This document shows, piece by piece, positions 18,231 to 26,719 of a stretch of 64,000 nt of DNA (positions are counted from its first letter, which is position 1; each line of letters starts with the position of its first letter). The notes under the pieces were generated by a model. The model was given only the letters and a program-made list of their open reading frames with translations. It had not been told where the DNA came from and did no database searches. The stretch is from assembly GCF_000426465.1 (NCBI RefSeq), contig NZ_KE384528.1:1-64000 (forward strand). The letters are read 5' to 3'. The stretch is from Epilithonimonas caeni DSM 17710. Lineage in GTDB: Bacteria; Bacteroidota; Bacteroidia; Flavobacteriales; Weeksellaceae. A program made the translations under genes and the position numbers.

Positions 18231-18533
18231 ATGTTAAGCGAATTGGAAAACAACTTTTCTGTTTTAGAAAAAAAGATCCTCAATCTTTATAAAAAGTATA
18301 AGAATCTTTCGGAAAAATACGCAGAAACGTCTGATGAGCTACAAAAAGTGAAGGAAGAATATGCCGAGGAAAAACGCAGAAACCAGATATTAGTAGAAGA
18401 AAACAAAGAATTAAAGCTCTATTCAGCAATATCGGGAAACGCAGAACACAACAGGCTGATGAAAAATCACATCAATCGGTTGGTAAAAGAAATAGATATG
18501 TGCGTTTCTGAATTACAAAACAGTGGTTTATAA
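18231..18533 (+). CDS. Small coiled-coil protein upstream of zapA
   Basis: 100 residues, almost wholly predicted coiled coil (LEKKILNLYKKYKNLSEKYA, then SDELQKVKEEYAEEKRRNQI). No signal peptide or membrane helix. It ends two bases before the zapA start, so the two are translated from one message. A role as a ZapB-like partner of ZapA at the division ring is suggested by size, fold and position only. Confidence 0.75.
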   Translation: MLSELENNFSVLEKKILNLYKKYKNLSEKYAETSDELQKVKEEYAEEKRRNQILVEENKELKLYSAISGNAEHNRLMKNHINRLVKEIDMCVSELQNSGL

Positions 18534-18535
18534 AA

Positions 18536-18823
18536 ATGGATTTCAGAAGAATAACAATCAATATTGCAGGAAGAAATTATCCATTGAATGTACCGGCTGC
18601 AGAAGAAGAGACCCTGCGTAAAGTGGGGAAACAGATAGAAAGTATGATCAAGGATTTCGAATCGAGCTTCGATGTAAGGGACAAACAGGATGCCCTTGCA
18701 ATGTGCGCTTTGAAACTGGGGACCAATGCAGAGGTGTATTCTTTAAACAATGAAAAAAATATTATAAATACAAACGAACGTGTTGCAAAAATCAACACGC
18801 TCTTAGAGCAATTGGAAAAATAA
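18536..18823 (+). CDS. zapA: Cell division protein ZapA
   Basis: 95 residues. The N-terminal RRITINIAGRNYPLNVPAAEE is the ZapA dimerisation/FtsZ-binding head, followed by KVGKQIESMIKDF and a C-terminal helix (VAKINTLLEQLEK). ZapA bundles FtsZ filaments at the septum. The gene is followed by a 6S RNA and rny. Confidence 0.9.
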   Translation: MDFRRITINIAGRNYPLNVPAAEEETLRKVGKQIESMIKDFESSFDVRDKQDALAMCALKLGTNAEVYSLNNEKNIINTNERVAKINTLLEQLEK

Positions 18824-18839
18824 TTTTTTCTATTACAAG

Positions 18840-19007
18840 CTGCCTACAATAGTTCTAACACAAAGAAGTAAACTCAACAATTAAAAATTACCGGACGAAA
18901 GTTCATTCGATGGCGTGCTGCCCTGCGCAGATTACAGAGAGTGAAAATCAGTTCAAATCGTGTTTTTATGGAGTTTACTCTATAACTGAACTGTTGTAGG
19001 TTTTTTT
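18840..19007 (+). ncRNA. ssrS: 6S RNA (6S-Flavo type)
   Basis: A long hairpin with a central bulge. CCTACAATAGTTC (18843-18855) pairs with GAACTGTTGTAGG (18988-19000, one G-U), and AGTAAACTC (18867-18875) pairs exactly with GAGTTTACT (18971-18979). A T-run, 19001-19007, follows as terminator. The closed stem, open centre and length (~165 nt) match 6S RNA, which binds RNA polymerase holoenzyme. Its place right behind zapA parallels zapA-ssrS in gammaproteobacteria. The 298-bp gap holds no ORF. Confidence 0.85.
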
Positions 19008-19121
19008 ATATACTTGATACAAAGTAAAATGTATGAAGTATTATGGTTAAAATGAAAGGTCATTATACAGTGTACCTTTCACAGAAAAGAAGGACAATTA
19101 AACTCAATATATATTAAATTT

Positions 19122-20693
19122 ATGGACACAATCACTATTATCATCGGTGTCGTGGCAATTCTCATAGGAGCGGTCGGTGGACTTTTATTCGGTAAAAGTT
19201 CCCTCAATTCAAAAGCTCAATTCATTATAGAAGATGCCAAAAAAAGAGCCGAGAACATTATAGAAAAAGCGACAGTTCAGGCGGAGGCTGTGAAAAAAGA
19301 AAAACATCTGCAGGCCAAGGAAAAATTTCTGGAACTGAAATCGGAACATGATTCCAATATCAATCAGAGAGAGAAAAAAATGCAGGAAGCCGAAAAACGG
19401 ATAAAGGACAAAGAAAACAAGCTGAACGATGAGCTCAGTAAAACAGGAAAGCTTGAAAAGGACCTAGAAAGACAGGTAAATGACTATAATAAAAAGCTGG
19501 AGGTCATTCAGAAAAAACAACATGACCTGGATGTTGCAACAGCCCAAAAAGTAGAAATGCTGGAAAAGATCTCCAATTATTCTGCAGAAGAAGCCAAGAA
19601 CGAACTGGTAGAATCTTTGAAAGCTGAAGCTAAGACGAAAGCGCAGGCTCACGTTCAAAGCATCATGGAAGAGGCACAACTGAATGCAAAAAATGAGGCG
19701 AGAAAAATTGTTATCCAGACCATCCAAAGAATTGGGACAGAACAGGCAGTAGAAAATTCGGTTTCTGTTTTCAATATCGAATCTGACGAGATCAAAGGTA
19801 GGATCATTGGTAGAGAAGGTAGGAACATCCGTGCTCTGGAAGCTGCTACAGGAGTTGAGATCATTGTGGATGATACTCCGGAAGCAATCCTTCTCTCTTG
19901 TTTCGATCCCGTGAGAAGAGAGATCGCGAGATTGTCACTTCACAGATTGGTAACAGATGGTAGAATTCACCCTGCAAGAATCGAAGAAGTGGTAGAAAAA
20001 ACCAGAAAACATATCGAAGAAGAGATCATCGAAGTTGGTAAAAGAACCATTATCGACCTTGGGATCCATGGCCTTCACCCAGAATTGGTAAAAATCGTTG
20101 GTAGAATGAAATTCCGTTCTTCTTATGGTCAAAACCTGCTGCAACACTCCAGAGAAGTTGCAAATATCGCTGCAACCATGGCCGCTGAATTAGGATTGAA
20201 TGTAAAACTAGCGAAGAGAGCTGGCCTTTTACATGATATCGGAAAAGTTCCGGAGCAGGAATCAGAATTGCCTCACGCACTTCTTGGTATGCAATGGGCT
20301 GAAAAATATGGAGAAAATGCTGAAGTTATCAACGCCATCGGTGCTCACCACGACGAAATAGAAATGACCTCTCTTCTATCTCCAATCATCCAGGTTGCAG
20401 ATGCTATTTCAGGAGCTAGGCCTGGCGCAAGAAGACAGGTTCTGGAATCTTATATCCAAAGATTGAAAGACCTGGAAGCTGCAGCTTTGAGTTTTGAAGG
20501 CGTTTCCAGCGCATATGCCATCCAAGCCGGTAGAGAACTAAGGGTAATGGTAGAAAGCGGAAAAGTAAATGACGAAAATGCTTACCAACTATCTTACGAC
20601 ATCTCCGAAAAGATACAGAATGAGTTAACTTACCCTGGGCAAGTAAGGGTAACTGTTATTAGAGAAACAAGAGCTGTGAATATCGCCAGATAA
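19122..20693 (+). CDS. rny: Ribonuclease Y
   Basis: 523 residues. N-terminal membrane anchor (residues ~4-22), a long coiled coil to ~residue 200, a KH domain with GxxG at G230-R-E-G233 ([11 protein letters not shown]), then an HD domain with the metal pair H371-D372 (LLHDIGK). Endoribonuclease that starts mRNA decay at the membrane. Full length compared with Bacillus RNase Y. Start at ATG 19122. Confidence 0.95.
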   Translation: MDTITIIIGVVAILIGAVGGLLFGKSSLNSKAQFIIEDAKKRAENIIEKATVQAEAVKKEKHLQAKEKFLELKSEHDSNINQREKKMQEAEKRIKDKENKLNDELSKTGKLEKDLERQVNDYNKKLEVIQKKQHDLDVATAQKVEMLEKISNYSAEEAKNELVESLKAEAKTKAQAHVQSIMEEAQLNAKNEARKIVIQTIQRIGTEQAVENSVSVFNIESDEIKGRIIGREGRNIRALEAATGVEIIVDDTPEAILLSCFDPVRREIARLSLHRLVTDGRIHPARIEEVVEKTRKHIEEEIIEVGKRTIIDLGIHGLHPELVKIVGRMKFRSSYGQNLLQHSREVANIAATMAAELGLNVKLAKRAGLLHDIGKVPEQESELPHALLGMQWAEKYGENAEVINAIGAHHDEIEMTSLLSPIIQVADAISGARPGARRQVLESYIQRLKDLEAAALSFEGVSSAYAIQAGRELRVMVESGKVNDENAYQLSYDISEKIQNELTYPGQVRVTVIRETRAVNIAR

Positions 20694-20716
20694 TGTAAAA
20701 CTTAGAAATAAATTGT

Positions 20717-20745
20717 AAAGGCTTCCTAATCTGGAAGCCTTTTAT
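20717..20745 (+). terminator. Terminator after rny
   Basis: AAGGCTTCC (20718-20726), loop TAATCT, GGAAGCCTT (20733-20741), then TTATTTT. Confidence 0.8.
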
Positions 20746-20853
20746 TTTAAATCAGAGTATCGAATTTCTTTTTAATATTATATAATTCACAAAGATTATA
20801 GACTAAGTCAAAAACCACTTTGGAGCGCGCAGACTAATCACAATATAGTGAAA

Positions 20854-22539
20854 TTACTCTACACTCACAGAATCATCTCCTCTTCCATCCGCAACAGCGT
20901 GGATATTTTGATGATCATCTACAAGAATTATTTCCGTTTTTCCGATTTGTTTGATCTTTTCGAATTTATAATTCTTTTTCTCAAGAGCTTTGATGGTCGT
21001 TTCTGGGAAGTCATACTCTACTTTCACAACTTCCGGCAACCATTGATGATGAAACTTTGGTGTATTGATCGAGAAATTGGCATTTTGCTTAAAATCAATC
21101 ACACCAACAATCGTCTGAAAAACCGAAGTCGGAATTGTAGTTCCACCAGGTGTCCCGACAACCATTTTTACTTTTCCGTCTTTTAGAACTATTGTAGGTG
21201 TCATAGAAGACAACATTCTTTTTCCCGGTTCTATTTTGTTCGCTTCTCCTCCAACTGCGCCAAACATGTTCGGAACGCCTGGTTTTATGGAGAAATCGTC
21301 CATTTCATTATTCAGGAAAAAACCAGCTCCGGAAACAACTGTTTTGCTTCCGTAATAACCATTGAGCGTTGTGGTAATGGAAACCGCATTCCCAGATTTA
21401 TCCAAAATCGAAATATGTGTAGTTTCTGTACTTTCTCTTGGTTGATTCACAATCTTACCTACATCTTTGCTTGGTGTCGCTGAGTTTGGATTATAAGATT
21501 TCCAACGGTTTTTAAGATACTCATCGGAAATCAGCATTTGGGTTTTATCTTCGGTAAAATCCGGGTCGCCCATATATTCTGCTCTGTCCGCATAAGCCCT
21601 CCTCTCGGCTTCCACCATGACCTGAACCGCTTCAGCAGAATTCTGTTGATACTTTGAAAGGTCTTCGTAAGAAGCCATTTTCAGCATTTGGGCAAGCAAT
21701 GTTCCTCCGCTGGAAGGCATTGGCATTGATACTATCTCGCTTCCTTTATAATCAAAAGACAAAGCATTTCTTTCCTTCGTTTTATAATTTTTAAGGTCTT
21801 TTGCCTGAATAATCCCGTTCCCGAGCTTCATCTCGGCAAGGATCAATTCAGCAGTTTTTCCTTCATAAAACTCTTTTTCTCCAGACCTTTGGATTCGTCT
21901 CAATGTTTCTGCCAACTCTGGCTGAATCAACAAATCCCCAGCTTTCCAGCCTTTGTCATTAATAAAAACAATTTTGTTCTTGTTATGTTTTTTGAAATCA
22001 GCTTGGTGTCGATTGAGAAGGTCGGCTTCCTGCTCTGTGATCGCAAAACCTTTTTGCGCTAAATCTATTGCAGGTTCTATCAATTTCGAAAACGGAAGTT
22101 TAGCATATTTCAAGGTTTCGAACATTCCGGAGATACTTCCCGGAACGCCAACTGACAATCTCCCATATTGTGACAGATCTGTATTTGCATTTCCCTTTTT
22201 ATCCCAATACATATCGAAACTTGCTTTAGACGGCGCAGTTTCACGATAATCCAAAGCCAGCTTTTTCCCATCGGAAGTAACAGCAACCAAAAAGCCGCCA
22301 CCACCAATATTTCCAGCTTGAGGATAGACAACCGCCAAAGCCAGTTGTGTTGCAATAGCAGCATCAAAGGCATTTCCGCCTTCCTTCATAATTTTGGAAC
22401 CTGCTTCACTTGCTAAAGGATGCGCTGAAACCACAACACCTTTATTCTTAACTTTAACTTCTTTGATGAGATCAAAGTCTGTATATTGTGCAGAAACAGT
22501 GATAGATAGAAGGAAGCTTGCGTATAGTATTTTTTTCAT
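20854..22539 (-). CDS. ggt: Gamma-glutamyltransferase
   Basis: 561 residues with a signal peptide (residues 1-18, ending VSAQ). A self-cleaving Ntn hydrolase that breaks glutathione and transfers gamma-glutamyl groups in the periplasm. The nucleophile after autoprocessing is predicted as T373 in ETTHIS, followed by the small-subunit SITTTLNGYYGS and GGxxI motif (TPGGTTIP). The large subunit begins VVVSAHPLASEAG. It is a complete enzyme. Possible roles are glutathione salvage and amino-acid uptake. Confidence 0.92.
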   Translation of the reverse strand: MKKILYASFLLSITVSAQYTDFDLIKEVKVKNKGVVVSAHPLASEAGSKIMKEGGNAFDAAIATQLALAVVYPQAGNIGGGGFLVAVTSDGKKLALDYRETAPSKASFDMYWDKKGNANTDLSQYGRLSVGVPGSISGMFETLKYAKLPFSKLIEPAIDLAQKGFAITEQEADLLNRHQADFKKHNKNKIVFINDKGWKAGDLLIQPELAETLRRIQRSGEKEFYEGKTAELILAEMKLGNGIIQAKDLKNYKTKERNALSFDYKGSEIVSMPMPSSGGTLLAQMLKMASYEDLSKYQQNSAEAVQVMVEAERRAYADRAEYMGDPDFTEDKTQMLISDEYLKNRWKSYNPNSATPSKDVGKIVNQPRESTETTHISILDKSGNAVSITTTLNGYYGSKTVVSGAGFFLNNEMDDFSIKPGVPNMFGAVGGEANKIEPGKRMLSSMTPTIVLKDGKVKMVVGTPGGTTIPTSVFQTIVGVIDFKQNANFSINTPKFHHQWLPEVVKVEYDFPETTIKALEKKNYKFEKIKQIGKTEIILVDDHQNIHAVADGRGDDSVSVE

Positions 22540-22559
22540 ATTCTTGGTTTATTTTATTG

Positions 22560-22615
22560 ACCACCCCGTCATTCTTTGAATTTTCGCCACCCCTCCAGAG
22601 GAGGGGAATTTTCTC
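22560..22615. repeat. Short repeat with GC-rich CCCCTCC/GGAGGGG hairpin
   Basis: CCCCTCC (22590-22596), loop AGA, GGAGGGG (22600-22606), preceded by CACCCCGTCATTCTTTGAAT. I recall near-identical units between genes of other Chryseobacterium-like genomes. The arm-loop-arm is self-complementary; it could also serve as a weak terminator upstream of ggt. Confidence 0.5.
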
Positions 22616-22627
22616 ATGGCTTATGTT

Positions 22628-23188
22628 TTATTCTATAATTATATTAAATCTGTCTAACAATCCGCTGAGATTGTCTTTGGAAAATTTGGTTTTTTTGAGT
22701 TGATTTTGATTGGGATCAATGGAAAAATTAATCGCATCTCTGAAATCTGAATTATCCAAAATCGTTCTGTCAAAAACAGCATTGCTCAAATTGGAATCCG
22801 TAAAAACTGAGTTCGAAAGATTGGTTTCCGTAAAATCAGCCTCGTTTAAACTACAATTTTTAAAAATCGTTTTTCTAATGTCCAATTGATAAAATGAGGA
22901 ATGATTCATCAAACAATCTTCAAACCTGAATGAAATATTGAATTGATGAGCATCTTCAAAATTGATTCCTATCAATTTACAGTTTTTGAAAACAACGTCC
23001 CGAAAAGCTGTCTGATTGATTTTGACGTTGCTGAGATCACAATCTTTGAAATCGCAATCGGAAAATTTGTAATCGGACAAATCCTGATCTGCGAAGTTAC
23101 AATCCGTAAAAATACAATTGTCGTAATCCGCTTTCGGAATTTTGCCTGTACCGAGCTTTGAGAATTTTTGTTCGGAGAAATAGTCCAT
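22628..23188 (-). CDS. Pentapeptide repeat protein
   Basis: 186 residues made largely of A(D/N)LxX pentapeptides: CDFKDCDLSNVKI, NEADFTETNLSNSVFTDSNL and so on. They form a right-handed beta helix. There is no signal peptide. The start ATG shares one base with the stop of the bestrophin gene (TGATG), so the two are translationally coupled. Some pentapeptide proteins protect gyrase; nothing here shows that role. Confidence 0.85.
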   Translation of the reverse strand: MDYFSEQKFSKLGTGKIPKADYDNCIFTDCNFADQDLSDYKFSDCDFKDCDLSNVKINQTAFRDVVFKNCKLIGINFEDAHQFNISFRFEDCLMNHSSFYQLDIRKTIFKNCSLNEADFTETNLSNSVFTDSNLSNAVFDRTILDNSDFRDAINFSIDPNQNQLKKTKFSKDNLSGLLDRFNIIIE

Positions 23189-24111
23189 CAGTCAATAAAA
23201 TAGCTTGTTGGTGTTTCGAATTTTGGCTGAGAGATTTCCGCCTGTTCAAAAATAGAAAACTGGATCGTCTTGCAAAGACTGTTTAGCGCCAAATCATTTT
23301 CCTCTTCGTCAAACGGGTCTTGAATCTCCTGAATAAGCGCATCTAACGCAATGAAAGTGTAACTGATGAACAAAACGATAACTGGTGTCATCCAGCCGAT
23401 CGTATCAATCAAACCAAACGGCAACCAAAAACAATACAGATAAACAGTCCTGTGAAGCAAAACGCTGTAAGCAAAAGGCAAAGGCGTATTCGCAATTCTT
23501 TCGCAACCTCCTGCAATACCGGACAAATGATTCAGTTGTACATCTATTGAAGACAAAATAATTGTATCGATCTTCTGGTTTTGATTCTGAGCATTGATCC
23601 ACTCCCCCATCAAATCTAGGATGATAATTGGTTTGAACTTTTTATCATTTATTTTCTCAAAATTCTCTTCAGAAAGTAATTCTCTAAGTTTTTCATTGCC
23701 TTCTTTATTTCTCAACTGAAAGTTAAGCGCCCAACAAAATGCAGAGATCATCTTTACGAATTCCTGTTTTCTAGTTTTCGAATCTGGCGACTTGTCATTA
23801 ATCAAAGTCAAAACCTGACGTGTAAGAGACCTTGTCTCGATGACCAATGCTCCCCAAAGTTTGCGTCCTTCCCAAAATCTGTCATAACTTGCAGAATTAC
23901 AAAATCCCATAAAAATGGCCAAAGACAAACCCAGCAATGTGAAAATCGCAGGATTGAGATGGACTTTGAAATCGTAAATAAATCCTTTAAAATAGAGTAC
24001 AATTACCGAAAACAAAGTAATGATCAATAATTGCGGAATAATCTTTCGCAGAACAGAACCTTTCCAAATGAAAAGCATCAAAAACCAGTTGGTTCTTTGT
24101 CTAATTATCAT
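23188..24111 (-). CDS. Bestrophin family (UPF0187) membrane channel
   Basis: 307 residues. N-terminal RQRTNWFLMLFIWKGSVLRK leads into a first membrane pair; FMGFCNSASYDRFWEGRKLWG is the family signature. Further membrane segments lie near residues 215-255 and the protein ends in a cytosolic tail with DPFDEEENDL. Bacterial bestrophins form pentameric ion channels. Coupled to the pentapeptide gene. Confidence 0.88.
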   Translation of the reverse strand: MIIRQRTNWFLMLFIWKGSVLRKIIPQLLIITLFSVIVLYFKGFIYDFKVHLNPAIFTLLGLSLAIFMGFCNSASYDRFWEGRKLWGALVIETRSLTRQVLTLINDKSPDSKTRKQEFVKMISAFCWALNFQLRNKEGNEKLRELLSEENFEKINDKKFKPIIILDLMGEWINAQNQNQKIDTIILSSIDVQLNHLSGIAGGCERIANTPLPFAYSVLLHRTVYLYCFWLPFGLIDTIGWMTPVIVLFISYTFIALDALIQEIQDPFDEEENDLALNSLCKTIQFSIFEQAEISQPKFETPTSYFID

Positions 24112-24225
24112 AATAAAACTGAATTGAGAAATGTCTGTTTTTCAAGCTTTCAAAAAAACAGATAAATTTACTGAATGTTCTGATGAAGCGAAAATTCTGA
24201 AGCTAGAAATTTCAAAATTATAAAA

Positions 24226-24265
24226 ATAAGAGCCTCGGTTAAAAAAAACTGAGACTCTTATTTGA
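24226..24265 (-). terminator. Terminator of the His-rich exported protein gene
   Basis: On the minus strand, AAATAAGAGTCTCAGTT pairs imperfectly with AACCGAGGCTCTTATTT across a T-rich loop. It lies just after the stop at 24273. Confidence 0.6.
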
Positions 24266-24272
24266 CTTTAAA

Positions 24273-24815
24273 TTATCTGTGTCCTTTATGAGGGTTGCCG
24301 TGACCTTTTATCTTGCCAAACTTCTGATGTTTAGGCTGATTATGATATTTTTTTGAAACCATTTTTTTATGAACATATCGAGGATTAGAATTAAAGTGGC
24401 CAACCTTAACAACATTGTGAGGCTTGTGTTTATAATTCCTTACAACTAAATGATCTCCATGGTTCCCTCTGTATCGAGCATATTGTTTGTAGTGAATTTT
24501 GTGTCTTTTAAAAGGATATCTGTCAACCAATACAACTTTGTGAGTTTGATACAAATTAATGTGACGATATCTAACCGGCAAAGCCGTGGAGTGCAACCAT
24601 CTGTTTCCGGAAAAATAGTAATATCTGCGATGCGGGACATTATAATAAATATCGTATTCCGGCAAATAATAGGATTCTACATAATTATAACCTCTAGGTC
24701 CCCAATCTGGCTGACTGTTGATGTTAATATTTACATTGACCTGAGATTTCACAAAACCAGTACTGAAACCTGTCATAATCATCAGTACCAATAACAATAA
24801 TCTTTTCATATTCAA
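24273..24815 (-). CDS. Basic, His/Tyr-rich exported protein
   Basis: 180 residues with a signal peptide (residues 1-25). The mature part is unusually basic and rich in Tyr, His and Arg (YYLPEYDIYYNVPHRRYYYF region), ending in a Lys/His/Gly tail (GKIKGHGNPHKGHR). I recognise no catalytic domain. The composition suggests metal or polyanion binding, but this is inference. Single gene with its own terminator. Confidence 0.7.
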   Translation of the reverse strand: MNMKRLLLLVLMIMTGFSTGFVKSQVNVNININSQPDWGPRGYNYVESYYLPEYDIYYNVPHRRYYYFSGNRWLHSTALPVRYRHINLYQTHKVVLVDRYPFKRHKIHYKQYARYRGNHGDHLVVRNYKHKPHNVVKVGHFNSNPRYVHKKMVSKKYHNQPKHQKFGKIKGHGNPHKGHR

Positions 24816-24976
24816 TTATTTTTTAAGAATATTTCTTTACAAACATAATACCATAGAACTTAAACAATTAGAAATCAATTATTACAGAAATTATATAATT
24901 TAAAAAAATCGTTTTGAAATCGCTTTAAAAACAAATAAATTTACAGAACAGTTCTGAGTATTCAGAAAGTTTGAAA

Positions 24977-26320
24977 ATGGAGAAATCGAAAAAAGTTCTA
25001 ATTGTTACCTATTATTGGCCACCAGCTGGTGGGCCTGGTGTTCAGCGCTGGTTGAAGTTTGCAAAATACCTTCCCGAATTTGATTGGGAACCAATTATTT
25101 ATACACCAGAAAACCCAAGTTACCCTTTGATCGATGAGACTTTGATAAAAGAAGTCCCTAAGAATCTGCAAATTGTTAAAACTGATATTTGGGAACCTTA
25201 TCAGATTGCGGAGAAATTCAGTAAGAGTAATCAAAAATTCAAGGGTGGACAGTTTGATGTTGGAAAGAACCAATCTTTTATGTCGAAGCTTTCGATTTTT
25301 ATCCGAGGAAATTTTTTCATTCCAGATGCTAGAAAATTTTGGGTAAGACCATCGGTTAAATTCCTGAAACAATATTTGAAAGAGAATAACATTGATGTTC
25401 TCGTTACAACTGGTCCACCCCATAGTTTGCATCTCATTGGACTTGGATTAAAAAAAGAATTGCCAAACCTGAAATGGGTTGCCGACTTCCGTGATCCGTG
25501 GACAGAAATCTCCTATTACAAACATTTGAAACTAACTTCCGGCTCTGATAGAAAACACAGACTACTGGAAAGATCGGTTTTTGAGACTGCAGATATTACT
25601 TTAGCGACAAGTTTTACGGATGCAGAAAACTTCAAAAAAAATGGAGCTAATGCTTTTTGTATTACGAATGGATTTGATGAGTCAGAGAATTCTAGAGTTG
25701 GAGAATTGGAGAGTGAGAGAATTAGGAAATTGGGGGGTAATGAAACTATGAGACCATCAAATTCCAAATTCACATTAAGTTATGTTGGGGTTTTGGAACA
25801 ATTGCGAAATCCAGAAAATCTTTGGAAAGCATTAGAGAATTTGTGCAAAACCAATTCTGATTTCGCCAATGATCTTGAATTGAAATTTGTCGGACGGGTT
25901 GATGATAAAATTCTGAACGCGATTGAGAATTCGGTTTTGAAAAATAATATTAGAAACCTAGGTTATCTTTCTCATAACGATTCTGTGAACGAAATGAAAA
26001 ATTCGGATCTGTTATTGATCACCAATTTCCCGAATGAAAGTTCAAAAGGTATTATCCCAGGAAAATTGTTTGAATATCTTGCGACAGGGAAACAAATCAT
26101 TTCATTTGGACCTAAAGATGCGGATGTGGAAACTATTCTTAACAAAACAAAATCAGGAAAGCATTTTGATTATCAAGAGAACTTTGGAATCCGGGAATTC
26201 ATATCTGCACTTTATGAGGATTGGAAAAGCGGAAAAGCAATTCAGAACGAAGCTAATATCAATGAATTCAGTAGAAAAGAATTGACGAAAAAACTAGCGG
26301 AGTTGCTGGATGAGATTTGA
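24977..26320 (+). CDS. Glycosyltransferase, family 4-like
   Basis: 447 residues from the ATG at 24977; a TTG two codons upstream is less likely. The N-terminal Rossmann domain starts KKVLIVTYYWPPAGGPGVQRW. The C-terminal donor-binding domain has SYVGVLEQLRNP and SSKGIIPGKLFEYLATGKQI. This GT-B enzyme type builds polysaccharide or lipid-linked glycans. Residues ~236-263 form an inserted-looking Glu/Arg/Ser-rich loop encoded by GAG-rich repeat-like DNA. Stand-alone gene. Confidence 0.85.
   Translation: MEKSKKVLIVTYYWPPAGGPGVQRWLKFAKYLPEFDWEPIIYTPENPSYPLIDETLIKEVPKNLQIVKTDIWEPYQIAEKFSKSNQKFKGGQFDVGKNQSFMSKLSIFIRGNFFIPDARKFWVRPSVKFLKQYLKENNIDVLVTTGPPHSLHLIGLGLKKELPNLKWVADFRDPWTEISYYKHLKLTSGSDRKHRLLERSVFETADITLATSFTDAENFKKNGANAFCITNGFDESENSRVGELESERIRKLGGNETMRPSNSKFTLSYVGVLEQLRNPENLWKALENLCKTNSDFANDLELKFVGRVDDKILNAIENSVLKNNIRNLGYLSHNDSVNEMKNSDLLLITNFPNESSKGIIPGKLFEYLATGKQIISFGPKDADVETILNKTKSGKHFDYQENFGIREFISALYEDWKSGKAIQNEANINEFSRKELTKKLAELLDEI
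25684..25765 (+). repeat. GAG-rich low-complexity segment inside glycosyltransferase gene
   Basis: A run built on GAGTTGGAGAATTGGAGAG-type units, ending in ATGAGACCATCAAATTCC. It resembles intergenic tracts at 37087-37115 (GAGTTGGAGGGTTTGAGAG) and, inverted, at 30788-30835. It stays in frame and encodes a linker between the two Rossmann domains. Confidence 0.4.
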
Positions 26321-26442
26321 GGTATTTAGTTTGAAAGCATTTGTTTTTTTTAAAATGAACTTAAAATTCATATTTATTTTGGTGTTGGCATAAATTTTTC
26401 TATTAACTTTAATAATCAAATATTAATCACAAAAATTATATC

Positions 26443-26679
26443 ATGGGAAATAAAACAAATGGCCTATTGGCATTGTTAGGATTGGGAGCTCTTGCTTGGT
26501 GGAAATACAAAAAAGCTTCTCCTGAAGATCAGCAAAAAGTAAAAGACACTATTAACAACGCAAAAGACAATCTGACCAAGTTTGGCAACGACTTAAAAGA
26601 TAAAGCCTCCCAAACAGCAGAGCAGCTGAAAGCAAAAGCTGAAGAACTTAAAAACGACACCCAGCAAGCTGCGGAATAA
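26443..26679 (+). CDS. YtxH-like small protein
   Basis: 78 residues: a short hydrophobic N-terminus (GLLALLGLGALAWWKYKKA) followed by an amphipathic Lys/Ala/Asp helix (KVKDTINNAKDNLTKF). This is the pattern of YtxH/stress-type small proteins. The role is unknown. Confidence 0.7.
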   Translation: MGNKTNGLLALLGLGALAWWKYKKASPEDQQKVKDTINNAKDNLTKFGNDLKDKASQTAEQLKAKAEELKNDTQQAAE

Positions 26680-26685
26680 ATAAAA

Positions 26686-26716
26686 AACCGTCTCGATCAT
26701 TTGAGGCGGTTTTTAT
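26686..26716. terminator. Bidirectional terminator between YtxH-like gene and EamA gene
   Basis: AACCGTCTC (26686-26694) and GAGGCGGTT (26703-26711, G-U allowed), followed by TTTTATTTTT on the plus strand and preceded by an A-run that serves the minus strand. The two genes converge here. Confidence 0.8.
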
Positions 26717-26719
26717 TTT

